A stretch of 35,696 nt of DNA from Pseudomonadota bacterium (GTDB taxonomy: Bacteria; Pseudomonadota; Alphaproteobacteria; Micropepsales; Micropepsaceae): the NCBI GenBank assembly GCA_029778105.1, contig JAKOQZ010000023.1, positions 1-35,696 of the forward strand, read 5' to 3'. The notes under the pieces are model-generated. The model searched no databases and was not told where the DNA came from. It saw only the letters and a list, made by a program, of their open reading frames with translations. How positions within the stretch are numbered: position 1 is the stretch's first letter; each line of letters opens with the position of its first letter. The position numbers and the translations under genes were made by a program. Positions 26,612-33,893 of the stretch are shown in pieces.

Positions 26612-28396
26612 ATGTTGAGTGGGGATGTCACCTCGCGCGATGCGCGTGAAGCGCTGGCACGCGTTTTATCCAGTCCGGAGTTCGCGACGGCGTCGCGACT
26701 CGCAGCGTTCCTGCGCCATGTCGTAACGGAAAGTCTGGATGGCCGAGCCGCGACGCTGAAGGGGTATTCGATCGCGGTCGACGTCTTCGACCGGCCCGCC
26801 GATTTCGACCAGACGACCGACCCGATCGTCCGGGTCGAGGCCAGCCGGCTGCGGCGCGCCCTGGCGCAATATTACCTGGGGTCGGGCGCAGACGATCCGG
26901 TCGTCATCGACCTGCCGCGCGGCGGATATGTGCCGCTCTTTCGGCGGCGGACGACAGGCGGCGCACCTGCCTCGGAACCGGAGCCTCCCGAAGAGGCGTC
27001 GCCGCCCGAACCGGCGGCTCCGGCCGTGGCTCCGGCGCCGGTGGTGCCGGCGGCCGTGGCGCGCTTCCGGTATTTCATGATCGTCGCGGTCCTGCTCCTG
27101 GCCGCAGCCATCGGCTATCTGGTCTTTGTCGCAGCCACGTTGGCTCCGGGATCTCAGCCGCCTGTTGGTCCGCAGGTCGACAACACCGCCCCCCCACAGC
27201 CGCCGCCAGCGGCGCCCGGCCGGTTCCAGCCGGTCATCGCCGTCGCCCCGCTGAGCAATCTCAGCGGCGACAAGGCGGACGATCTGATCGCGCGGGGCCT
27301 GACGGAGGAGCTTATCGCGGAGCTCGCGCGGTTCCAGGAATTCGTTGTCTATGAGGCGGCGCAGGATGGCGCGCTGCCGGACTCCGGCTATGTGCTTTCA
27401 GGCACGGTGCGGCACGCCGGCAGCGACATCCGCGTGACGATGCAGCTCGCCGAAATGCCCGGGAAGCGCGCGATCTGGACGCAGAGTTACGACCGCGTGT
27501 TCGATGTCGGCAACCTGCTGGCCGTCCAGGACGAGATCGCGCGCAGCGTCGCGACCGCGATCGGCCAGCCTTATGGCGTCGTCTATGAGCGCGAGGCCGA
27601 GGGCGCAGCGTCCAGGCCAGGGACGCTTGACGGATATACCTGCGTGCTGAGCGTCTACGAGTACTGGCGCAGCTTCGATCCGGCGGAGCATCTTAAGGTG
27701 CGCGACTGTCTGGAAAAGACGGTCGAGGCCGATCCGGCCTATGCCGACGCCTGGCAGATGCTGACCTTCATCTATCTGGACGAGTATCGTTATGGCCTGA
27801 ACGCCCGGCCGCTGACGCAATACCGTCCGCTCGACAAGGCGCTGGAGACCGCGCAGCGGGCGGTGGCGCTCGCGGCGACCGATGCGCGCTCCTATGAGGC
27901 GCTCTACGCCGTCTATTATTATCGCGGCGATATGGAGGCGTTCCGGCGCACCGGGGCCGACGCCCGCCGGCTCAACCCCAACAATCCCGAGATCATGGCC
28001 GATTTCGGCAACAAGCTGGTCGCGATGGGCGCGTATGACGAGGGCGCGGCGCTGATCCGCAAGGCTGTGGCGCTCAATCCGGCGCATCCGGGCTGGTACA
28101 ATATCGGTCTGGTGCTGGACGCCTATCGCCGGCATGCCCTGGACGAAGCGCTGACCGCCGCCGACCGGATGAACCTGCCGCTGCACTATCGCAGCTGGAT
28201 GTTCTTTTCGATGATCTATGGCGAGATGGGCGAGAAGGCCAAGGCGATGGCGGCGGTCGAGGAGCTGCTGAAGCTGCAGCCCGACTTCGCGCTGAACGTC
28301 CGCAGCGACATGAAGAAGTGGGGCTACCGGCCCGAGCTGATCGAACAGTGCATCGACGGCCTGAAAAAGGCGGGACTCGCCATTCCCGATCCCTGA
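26612..28396 (+). CDS. Membrane protein with FlgO-like domain and TPR repeats
   Basis: A 594-aa protein. Residues about 1-110 match the N-terminal domain common in proteins annotated as adenylate-cyclase-related (SRLAAFLRHVVTESLDGRA, then LKGYSIAVDVFDRP and DPIVRVEASRLRRALAQYY). A Pro/Glu-rich linker (about 115-145) leads to one transmembrane helix (about 152-177). The periplasmic or outer part begins with a FlgO-like domain (VIAVAPLSNLSGDKADDLIA, GLTEELIAELAR), then a TPR-like region from about 375 (YADAWQMLTFIYLDEYRYG, NPEIMADFGNKLVAMGAYDE). There is no cyclase catalytic domain. The most likely role is signal sensing or scaffolding; the real input and output are unknown. The start chosen is the first ATG with a matching domain beginning, and its ribosome-binding site is weak. 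Confidence 0.82.
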   Translation: MLSGDVTSRDAREALARVLSSPEFATASRLAAFLRHVVTESLDGRAATLKGYSIAVDVFDRPADFDQTTDPIVRVEASRLRRALAQYYLGSGADDPVVIDLPRGGYVPLFRRRTTGGAPASEPEPPEEASPPEPAAPAVAPAPVVPAAVARFRYFMIVAVLLLAAAIGYLVFVAATLAPGSQPPVGPQVDNTAPPQPPPAAPGRFQPVIAVAPLSNLSGDKADDLIARGLTEELIAELARFQEFVVYEAAQDGALPDSGYVLSGTVRHAGSDIRVTMQLAEMPGKRAIWTQSYDRVFDVGNLLAVQDEIARSVATAIGQPYGVVYEREAEGAASRPGTLDGYTCVLSVYEYWRSFDPAEHLKVRDCLEKTVEADPAYADAWQMLTFIYLDEYRYGLNARPLTQYRPLDKALETAQRAVALAATDARSYEALYAVYYYRGDMEAFRRTGADARRLNPNNPEIMADFGNKLVAMGAYDEGAALIRKAVALNPAHPGWYNIGLVLDAYRRHALDEALTAADRMNLPLHYRSWMFFSMIYGEMGEKAKAMAAVEELLKLQPDFALNVRSDMKKWGYRPELIEQCIDGLKKAGLAIPDP

Positions 28397-28457
28397 GTAG
28401 ACCCCGTCCGCCGCTGTGCTATGCGTGCGCGGCACACAAGACAGGGTGGAGCAGGCT

Positions 28458-29243
28458 ATGGGCAGGCTAGAGGGCAAGAGCGCGATCATCACGGGCGCGG
28501 CGAGCGGCATCGGCCGGGCGAGCGCCATCCTGTTCGCAGCCGAAGGCGCGAAGCTGGTGATCGCCGACAAGGCCGAGGCGGTGCACGAAACCGCCGAGAC
28601 GATTCTCAAGGCCGGCGGCACGGTGGCGGCGCTGACGGGCGACGCCGGCGATGAGGGCTTCGTCGAAAGCCTGGTGAAGCGCGCCGTCGCGGATTACGGC
28701 AAGCTGGATGTTTTCTACGCCAATGCCGGCATCGTCGGCCCGTATGTGCCGATCACCGAGATCGACGCGGCGGGCGTCGCCGAATTGCTGCGCGTCAACC
28801 TGATCGGCCCGATGCTGGCGGTGAAGCATGCGGCGAAGGTGATGATCCCGGCCGGCAAAGGCTCGATCATCTGCACCGCGTCGGTGGCCGGCATCCGTTC
28901 GGGCGCCGGGCCTGCGCCCTACAGCGCTTCGAAGGCCGGCGTCATGAATCTGGCCGCGACGGCGGCGAACGAACTCTACGGCACGGGCGTGCGGGTCAAT
29001 GCGATCTGCCCCGGCCTCATCGAGACCGGCATGACCAAGCCGATCTTCGACCAGAGCCGGGCGCGCGGCACGGAAGGCAAGATCGGCCAGCTCAATCCGC
29101 TGAACCGTTATGGCGTGCCGAGCGAGATCGCGCACGTGGCGCTGTTCCTGGCGTCGGACGATGCCAGCTACATGAACGGGCAGGCGGTGGCGGTGGACGG
29201 CGGGCTTTCCTCGTCGCATCCCGTGGTGCGGGCGAAGCGCTAA
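28458..29243 (+). CDS. Short-chain dehydrogenase/reductase (SDR)
   Basis: A 261-aa classical SDR, an NAD(P)-dependent oxidoreductase. The cofactor motif TGAASGIGRA occupies residues 12-21. Next come NAG (NAGIVG), the catalytic Ser region CTASVAG and Tyr/Lys in PYSASKAG, then NAICPGLIETGMT and the C-terminal LASDDASYMNGQAVAVDGG. The intact Ser-Tyr-Lys set supports activity. The start has GGAG 6 bases upstream. The frame is open to 28416 without a better start. The uridine-kinase-like pseudogene follows 3 bases after its stop. The substrate cannot be told from the sequence. Confidence 0.93.
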   Translation: MGRLEGKSAIITGAASGIGRASAILFAAEGAKLVIADKAEAVHETAETILKAGGTVAALTGDAGDEGFVESLVKRAVADYGKLDVFYANAGIVGPYVPITEIDAAGVAELLRVNLIGPMLAVKHAAKVMIPAGKGSIICTASVAGIRSGAGPAPYSASKAGVMNLAATAANELYGTGVRVNAICPGLIETGMTKPIFDQSRARGTEGKIGQLNPLNRYGVPSEIAHVALFLASDDASYMNGQAVAVDGGLSSSHPVVRAKR

Positions 29244-29246
29244 GGC

Positions 29247-29885
29247 ATGGCGGCGCGGGCGGCCTTCGTCGTCGCGATCGCCGGCGGATCGGCTTCGGGC
29301 AAGACGTGCTTCGCGCGCGATCTGGCCGAGGCGCTGTCGCCGTTGGATGCCGCCATCGTCGAGGAAGATGCCTACTACCACCCCGCCCGCGTGCGCGGGC
29401 CTGGCGACGTCACCACCTAGAATTTCGACCGGCCGGAAACCAAGGACTTCGATCTGTTGACCGCGCATCTTCTGGCGGGCCGGGCGGGCGAGGTGTTTCA
29501 CCGGCCGCACTACGACTTCGCCACGCACGAGCGGACCGATCAGGTGACGGCGATCGCGCCGTGCGATGTGCTGATCGTCGAGGGGCTCCACAATCTGACG
29601 ATTGCGCAGATCCGGTCGCTGGCCGATCTCACCGTCTTCGTCGAGGCGGGCTATGCGCTGCGCCGCGAACGGCGCGTGGCGCGCGACGTGGCCGAGCGCG
29701 GACGGCTGAAGGCAGACACCGAACGGCAGTTCGACGCGGTGGTCGAGCCGATGCACAGGCTCCATGTCGAGCCGCAGCGCCACGCGGCGGCGCGCGTCGT
29801 CGTCAACGAGGGCGAACGCGAGACTCTGCGCGCTGCGGCCGCAGCTGCGGCGGCCGAAATCAAGCGGGCGCTGGCGGCGTGTTGA
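29247..29885 (+). pseudogene. Uridine kinase-like gene interrupted by an in-frame TAG
   Basis: The reading frame from the ATG at 29247 gives a P-loop kinase: AIAGGSASGKTCFARDLAEA, then EEDAYYHPARVRGPGDVTT. TAG occurs at 29418-29420 (codon 58), after which the same frame continues NFDRPETKDFDLLTAHLLAG, PHYDFATHERTDQVTAIA, VLIVEGLHNLT and RRERRVARDVAERGR to a stop at 29883-29885. The continuation matches uridine kinase (Udk) or related phosphoribulokinase-family enzymes, with the NFDRP block corresponding to the NYDHP block of Udk. The full length would be 212 aa, close to the family. A single-base change could explain the stop. Possibilities are a recent pseudogene, a sequencing error, or read-through. 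Translation restarting downstream would lack the P-loop and be inactive as a kinase. Confidence 0.75.
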
Positions 29886-30063
29886 ATCGGCAAGAGCCCT
29901 GATGTCCCGGTTGGAACGAAGCGCGGCCCCGCGTGGCTTAAGTTGGGTCGTGCATGCTGCGTTCGTTCAACGCAGGGAGGCCATGTCAGGGACAGCCATA
30001 TTGTCCGCCTGCTTGTGCCGGGTTGAGGCTGCCAGGGCTGTTTGCGCCGGCACGGATGAAGAG
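29886..30063 (+). other. Intergenic region with hairpins, possible small RNA
   Basis: 180 bases between the pseudogene and a strong terminator. It has a 7-bp hairpin CTGCGTT/AACGCAG at 29957-29975 and other GC-rich self-complementary stretches. A 31-codon open frame begins at the ATG at 29983 and ends inside the terminator stem, with GGGAGG only 2 bases ahead, too close for a good ribosome-binding site. The combination of structure and terminator suggests a small RNA or just the 3' untranslated part of the SDR transcript. No known RNA family is recognised. Confidence 0.3.
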
Positions 30064-30093
30064 AAAGACCCGGCTTAGCGCCGGGTCTTTTTT
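30064..30093 (+). terminator. Rho-independent terminator
   Basis: An 11-bp perfect stem, AAAGACCCGGC (30064-30074) with GCCGGGTCTTT (30080-30090), followed by TTT. It may work on both strands, serving the plus-strand SDR/pseudogene unit and the minus-strand lipoprotein gene (stop at 30104). Confidence 0.85.
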
Positions 30094-30103
30094 AGCGTTT
30101 GGC

Positions 30104-30541
30104 CTAAGATGTTGGCGTTCCTGAAGCAGGCTTTGGTTGCGGCGCTGGCGTTGCCAGAGGCGTCATCTGAACATTGACGCTTTCGGGATATTCGTTGTTT
30201 GCGCCGGACGATGCATCAACGACGACGCCGATAATTCCACCTGCCAAGACGTTACCGAAAGTCGTGCCGCTGAACGTTGACTTCGCAATGATCTGGGCGC
30301 GCTGATAGCCATCTTTGGTACATTCAATCAGGATATCGTGCTTGGTTTTCTCGACCACGATTTGGCCAGGCGTGGGCGAGATCTGGGCGATGACCTTGCC
30401 CTCACGCGTCAATGTGCACGTTGCGCCCGGCGGTGCCGTTACGACGCCAATTGGTTGATCGGTTCCTTCAATAATCGTCGCGCATCCGCCTGCAGATAGG
30501 CCGAGCGCAACCAGCGCCATAAGGCGCGTTGGAAACTGCAT
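30104..30541 (-). CDS. Lipoprotein of unknown function
   Basis: A 145-aa protein with a lipoprotein signal peptide: MQFPTRLMALVALGLSAGGC, lipobox SAGGC with Cys20. The mature part has IEGTDQPIGVVTAPPGATCT, a PEGA-like surface-domain pattern (PPGATCTLTREGKVIAQ, then VVEKTKHDILIECTKDGYQ), then a Gly/Ala-rich hydrophobic segment (GNVLAGGIIGVVVDASSG) and a Pro-rich tail. The start is taken as 30541 because GGGGGA lies 8 bases upstream; an ATG three codons earlier (30550) sits inside that motif. It probably sits in the outer membrane facing the periplasm. The function is unknown. Confidence 0.8.
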   Translation of the reverse strand: MQFPTRLMALVALGLSAGGCATIIEGTDQPIGVVTAPPGATCTLTREGKVIAQISPTPGQIVVEKTKHDILIECTKDGYQRAQIIAKSTFSGTTFGNVLAGGIIGVVVDASSGANNEYPESVNVQMTPLATPAPQPKPASGTPTS

Positions 30542-30880
30542 GATTTTCATCCCCCGTGCTTTTCTGGAGGCATCCCCCGCCCCCCGGCCGATGGTGGCCT
30601 GAACAGACATTGGCAGGCCGTCTTCAGAGAGGATGTGGGAAAGCGCACATCGACATTCGCCGAAGTGGCGCCGCCGGTCCGGGTCGAGCGGACAGGATTG
30701 GATGACAAAAATAGGCCCGGCGCGATGATGGGCCGTTGCGCATTGGGCCGCAGTGCGCGCCGTCAACCGCCGGTCATCCCGGCCCCGCGCAAGGGAACTG
30801 TGTTGGGGTGGCGCGGGTTTGCCTTTCGACACGCCCAGATGGGCCGTTGGCTCTAAGCCGCCTCCTCGAAAGGACATTCC
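30542..30880. other. Intergenic region with a possible EcfG-type promoter
   Basis: 339 bases without a supported gene. GGAAC at 30794-30798, 17 bases, then GGTT at 30816-30819 is one base off the EcfG consensus and is placed to give a leader of about 55 bases for the tiny gene at 30881. The rest shows no clear signal. Confidence 0.35.
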
Positions 30881-30961
30881 ATGGACACCCTGCTTCTGAT
30901 CGTGATCCTCCTCCTGCTTCTGGGCGGCGGCGGCTGGGGCTATTCGCGCTGGCGGCGCTAG
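30881..30961 (+). CDS. 26-aa hydrophobic membrane peptide
   Basis: A 26-codon gene: one transmembrane helix (MDTLLLIVILLLLL) followed by GGGGWGYSRWRR. AAAGGA lies 6 bases upstream of the ATG, a good ribosome-binding site. Short Leu-rich peptides ending in Gly/Tyr/Arg are common and under-annotated in alphaproteobacteria; it resembles the start of DUF3309 proteins but is shorter. An imperfect EcfG-type promoter is upstream (30794-30819). Membrane insertion is likely; the function is unknown. Confidence 0.6.
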   Translation: MDTLLLIVILLLLLGGGGWGYSRWRR

Positions 30962-31451
30962 GCCGTCTGCCGCCCTTCCACAGAAAGAGACCCGGCGCGC
31001 GAGGCGAGCCGGGCCTTGAGTGCGGCCGCCAGGTGGTGGTGCCCCTGAATTGCGGCCGGGAGGAAGGGGCGCCGTAAGTTCTTCGGCGTATTTCGCGGAA
31101 ATTGGCTCTCCGGCTGCAGTCAATATCGAAGAATTCTCTCTATCGACTGTGGCAGCCCAGCTTGCCGATTTATGCTGGATTATCCTATCGAAAAATTTCC
31201 CCGTTTTCCTTCGTACATTTCTTTTTTTGTTCCGGAATATGCGTGATCTATCGCGCATGCTCGTCGGATTTACTCTGAAGTTCCAACGCAAGATTCCGAT
31301 AATGCGAGTCTTTCGGCGTCTTGAGTCCATGGTCAAGCGATCTTAACGTCGATTCTTGTGAATTTTACTGCAATGGCCCGCGGTGTGCGTGATCAGTGCA
31401 AGGTTTGATCTACCAATCGCACGTAGTTTGCCTCGCGAGAGGGGTTTTGTG
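30962..31451. other. Intergenic region, AT-richer in its second half
   Basis: 490 bases. A weak terminator-like stem CCCGGC/GCCGGG (30991-31013) with an 11-base loop lies just behind the 26-aa gene. From about 31075 the base composition falls well below the surrounding GC level (many A/T runs), which suggests acquired DNA or a regulatory region. One open frame (31020-31346) crosses it but has no domain resemblance, so I do not call it a gene. Confidence 0.4.
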
Positions 31452-31649
31452 ATGACCAAAGACGACGAACCGTGGCGAGATATGACGGGGCACATCCTGA
31501 CGCCGCCTGCAGAGCCGGCGGTCCGGACCCCGTCGCGCACAGACACGGGGAACCGTGGCGAGAGGGACGGGCCGGACTTTCTCTGGCTTTTTATCCTGGC
31601 CGCCGCCGCGGCGACGCTCGTCGGCGCCTATCTGGCGCTGGATGCCTAA
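31452..31649 (+). CDS. Small membrane protein
   Basis: A 65-aa protein with a hydrophilic N-terminus (MTKDDEPWRDMTGHILTPPA) and one C-terminal transmembrane helix (FLWLFILAAAAATLVGAYLA). GAGAGGGG lies 7 bases upstream of the ATG at 31452. Not recognised; a tail-anchored layout is likely. It lies immediately before the YefM operator but is transcribed separately. Confidence 0.6.
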   Translation: MTKDDEPWRDMTGHILTPPAEPAVRTPSRTDTGNRGERDGPDFLWLFILAAAAATLVGAYLALDA

Positions 31650-31659
31650 CGCTACCTTC

Positions 31660-31687
31660 TTGTAAATTGTACCCATTTGCGTACAAT
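31660..31687 (+). promoter_or_regulatory. YefM-YoeB promoter and operator
   Basis: -35 TTGTAA (31660-31665), 16 bases, -10 TACAAT (31682-31687). An inverted repeat ATTGTAC (31666-31672) and GTACAAT (31681-31687) with an 8-base spacer covers the spacer and the -10. The TGTAC core matches the established TGTACA sites bound by YefM in its autorepression. Predicted transcription start is at or next to the yefM ATG (31694), so the mRNA may be leaderless. Confidence 0.7.
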
Positions 31688-31693
31688 AGGCCT

Positions 31694-31948
31694 ATGCGAA
31701 CGACCTCCTACAGCGATCTCCGCAAGAATCTGGCGTCCGAGCTGGATGCTGTGGCGGCGGACCACGAGCCCGTCATCATCACGCGCGACCGGGGCAAGCC
31801 GGCGGCGGTGCTGATGAGCCTTGAGGATTTCGCCTCCTATGAGGAGACGCGCTACCTCCTGCGCAGCCCGGTCAATGCCGAGCGGTTGATGGAGAGCGTG
31901 GCGGCGCTCGAGGGCGGCAAGGGCAAGGCCCGGGCCCTCGCCGAGTGA
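31694..31948 (+). CDS. yefM: YefM/Phd-family antitoxin
   Basis: An 84-aa protein. The N-terminal DNA-binding part (MRTTSYSDLRKNLASELDAV, then HEPVIITRDRGKPAAVLMSL) is the standard YefM/Phd fold, and the C-terminal half (EETRYLLRSPVNAERLMESV) is the toxin-binding segment. The antitoxin neutralises YoeB and represses its own operon. The operator overlaps the promoter directly upstream. The toxin gene overlaps by 4 bases (GTGA), ensuring coupled translation. No ribosome-binding site is visible, in line with leaderless translation. Confidence 0.95.
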   Translation: MRTTSYSDLRKNLASELDAVAADHEPVIITRDRGKPAAVLMSLEDFASYEETRYLLRSPVNAERLMESVAALEGGKGKARALAE

Positions 31949-32199
31949 AGCTGATCTTCTCCGCGCAGGCGTGGGAGGATTACCTCTACTGGCAGGCGCA
32001 CGACCGCAAACTGCTGGAGCGGATTAACAGCCTCATCAAGGAAGCCAGCCGGACGCCGTTTCAGGGCACCGGCAAGCCCGAGCCGCTGCGCGGGCCTCTA
32101 TCAAGCTGGTGGTCGCGACGGATCAACCAGGAGCACCGGTTGGTGTACCGGCTGACGGATGACGGGTTGATGATCGCGCAGTGTAGATATCATTACTAG
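31945..32199 (+). CDS. yoeB: YoeB mRNA interferase toxin
   Basis: An 84-aa ribosome-dependent mRNA endonuclease. The full family pattern is present: KLIFSAQAWEDYLYWQ, TPFQGTGKPEPLRG, SSWWSRRINQEHRLVY and the terminal QCRYHY. The catalytic residues known from E. coli YoeB (Glu46, Arg65, His83) occur at the same positions (PEPL, HRLVY, YHY). GTG is the start, overlapping the yefM stop by 4 bases. It cuts mRNA in the ribosomal A site when YefM is lost. It appears intact. Confidence 0.96.
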   Translation: MKLIFSAQAWEDYLYWQAHDRKLLERINSLIKEASRTPFQGTGKPEPLRGPLSSWWSRRINQEHRLVYRLTDDGLMIAQCRYHY

Positions 32200-32200
32200 A

Positions 32201-32740
32201 TTATGATCCCGCGACTTGAGCGCCCTTTGCCTTCCTAAGCAGATGTTGGGCGAACACCAATAGCTCCAGCGCAGTGTCGGGATTGTCGATCCAATTAAAC
32301 TCATGAGCGATGGGATTTCGCACGCCTAACATCGCACCTGAGTAAAGGCGGTGATAGCCAAGCTGCTCGTCACTTTCTGAATTTGTTTTTCTCTCGGTCC
32401 AGAAGAGCTTCGGCGATTTCGGGCTGAAGGCTTGATCCATCAACGACGTCCCTGACGCGGCGATGCCTGATTTGTCAGCTACAAACTTGTCTATCGCTTT
32501 GTAGGCTTCCTGGACGGCAAGCGAGTAGTGTCCCGACACGAACAAGTCTCTTGAGACCTCTTCGATCTCTTTTTCGTTTATCGTCGCGGCAAAGACATTT
32601 GCGACCGATGCCTCTTCGCCCGTCGGCGAGGGGAGACTGAGCATCCTTGGAGTCGGCAACGACAACACCGCACGAGCCAGTCCCGACTCTCGAATATGCT
32701 CTTGTAGCCGCCTTACGGCTTCAAGGAGCCTGATTGTCAT
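32201..32740 (-). CDS. Ymh/TIGR02391 family protein with HEPN-like motif
   Basis: A 179-aa protein of the Ymh (TIGR02391) family: DLFVSGHYSLAVQEAYKAID, MDQAFSPKSPKLFW and YSGAMLGVRNPIAHEF. The segment Arg141-NPIA-His146 matches the R-x4-H motif of HEPN ribonucleases and related folds, but activity is not shown. It is all-helical with no membrane segment. It lies downstream of, and overlaps by 20 bases, the DUF5343 gene, so the two are translationally coupled. Such pairs tend to occur near defence or mobile genes. The toxin YoeB stop is one base away on the other strand. Confidence 0.8.
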   Translation of the reverse strand: MTIRLLEAVRRLQEHIRESGLARAVLSLPTPRMLSLPSPTGEEASVANVFAATINEKEIEEVSRDLFVSGHYSLAVQEAYKAIDKFVADKSGIAASGTSLMDQAFSPKSPKLFWTERKTNSESDEQLGYHRLYSGAMLGVRNPIAHEFNWIDNPDTALELLVFAQHLLRKAKGAQVAGS

Positions 32741-33416
32741 ACAAGTAGCGCTTCATGGCCGAAAATATGGACTCGATCTGCTCTGTGCCGGCATCAGCGC
32801 TTATGTGAATCTGTATATTGAGGTTCAACGGAAAACCGTCAGTGCGTGATATTGGGCTTGCAACCTTCGACGGTCCTCTATCTGCCGCTTTAGCTTCGAG
32901 TGACGCAACAGCAGGCCCAGACTTTGGCTTGGTAGCTTTGGGGCGTGCGGAAGGAGCCGCTTTGCCTTCGGCTTTCGCGGTCGCGGATCGCGATGGCGCT
33001 TCATTTGGTGATGCGCTTCCGATCAGCATGTAAGTTGCGGCTTTATTGCCCGCGGCTCCTTGTCCAAAGCCTTCGTGCATAAACCAATTAACGACCTTCT
33101 GCCTGTCCGCTTCACCTGGCGGTGCAACAGCCAAAAGACCTTCGGGGTACACGCTCTTCAATATTTCTTCGACAGCTGCACTATATGTCTGATCTAGCCG
33201 CCACTTTTGGGCTACCGCCGTCGCCTTACCATCTTCTGAAAGTATACCAACGCTCTGCAGCTCTAGTATGTATTGCTTGGCTGCCACTTCCTGAACGCCA
33301 AGTTGAACAGCTAAGAAGCGACCATCGACGGTTACGTTAGGTGATCGCTGTAACAACGATCTCAGGCCCCACCAGACTGTGCTGGGAATTTGAGGGAATC
33401 GAGCCTTGTCAGCCAT
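32721..33416 (-). CDS. DUF5343 family protein
   Basis: A 231-aa protein. The N-terminal half resembles a winged-helix DUF5343 domain (FPQIPSTVWWGLRSLLQ, then AKQYILELQSVGILSEDGKA and KVVNWFMHEGFGQGAAGNKA). A low-complexity Ala/Lys/Pro/Ser linker follows (about 145-200), and the C-terminus LNIQIHISADAGTEQIESIF is the tail that often follows DUF5343. The ATG at 33416 has GAAGGA 7 bases upstream, preferred over the longer frame to 33599. Probably a DNA-binding or regulatory partner of Ymh. Function is not established. Confidence 0.78.
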   Translation of the reverse strand: MADKARFPQIPSTVWWGLRSLLQRSPNVTVDGRFLAVQLGVQEVAAKQYILELQSVGILSEDGKATAVAQKWRLDQTYSAAVEEILKSVYPEGLLAVAPPGEADRQKVVNWFMHEGFGQGAAGNKAATYMLIGSASPNEAPSRSATAKAEGKAAPSARPKATKPKSGPAVASLEAKAADRGPSKVASPISRTDGFPLNLNIQIHISADAGTEQIESIFSAMKRYLYDNQAP

Positions 33417-33610
33417 CACATATTCCTTCTCTATTCTGATCAGGAACATTTCATAAACGTGGCCGAGTCGCAATCGCTTCGCTTCCACAACTTGCGGACT
33501 GAATTTGCTCCTCTCTTGCGCTCCTCCCCCCATTCCTGTATCTCCGCGCGCTCTTGAATGGGGTGGCCCGGCGGAAGGACATGCCGTGGCGGCCCTCAAT
33601 GCACGGATAA

Positions 33611-33665
33611 ATACGCGGTTTTCCGCTTCTTTTTGTCCGCGCTCTCAAACACTGAGAGGTGCGAA
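33611..33665 (+). promoter_or_regulatory. rpmI leader with ribosome-binding-site hairpin
   Basis: GCGG-TTTT-CCGC (33615-33626) followed by TTCTTTTT (33627-33634) is a short terminator-like hairpin. Then CTCTCA (33642-33647) pairs with TGAGAG (33653-33658), hiding most of the ribosome-binding site GAGAGG (33654-33659) of rpmI. This could be a control point for ribosomal-protein synthesis. Established L20 feedback in other bacteria uses different structures, so the meaning here is inferred. Confidence 0.4.
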
Positions 33666-33866
33666 ATGTCCAAACTGAAGACGAAGTCGGGCGCCAAAAA
33701 GCGCTTCAAGTTCACGGCTTCGGGCAAGGTGAAGACCGGCGTCGCCGGCAAGCGCCACCGCCTGAGCAGCCACAACGGCGATTACATCCGCACGCAGCGC
33801 GGCACCAAGGTGATCTCGGAGTCCGAGACGCGCCGGGTCGAGCTGTGGATGCCCTACGACCGTTGA
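33666..33866 (+). CDS. rpmI: 50S ribosomal protein L35
   Basis: A 66-aa basic ribosomal protein with the family pattern MSKLKTKSGAKKRFKFTASG, GVAGKRHRLSSH and the C-terminal ETRRVELWMPYDR. The start is the ATG directly after the hairpin-flanked GAGAGG. It is the first gene of the rpmI-rplT-pheS-pheT operon. infC, often upstream in other phyla, is not present here; instead an accessory region sits upstream. A frame extension to 33558 is not supported. Confidence 0.97.
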   Translation: MSKLKTKSGAKKRFKFTASGKVKTGVAGKRHRLSSHNGDYIRTQRGTKVISESETRRVELWMPYDR

Positions 33867-33893
33867 TCCAAAAGAATTTGAAGGACTAGCCCA

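Noticed and set aside
31020-31346. 108-codon plus-strand frame in AT-richer DNA
   Set aside because: No ribosome-binding site, no domain, and mixed composition; likely non-coding.
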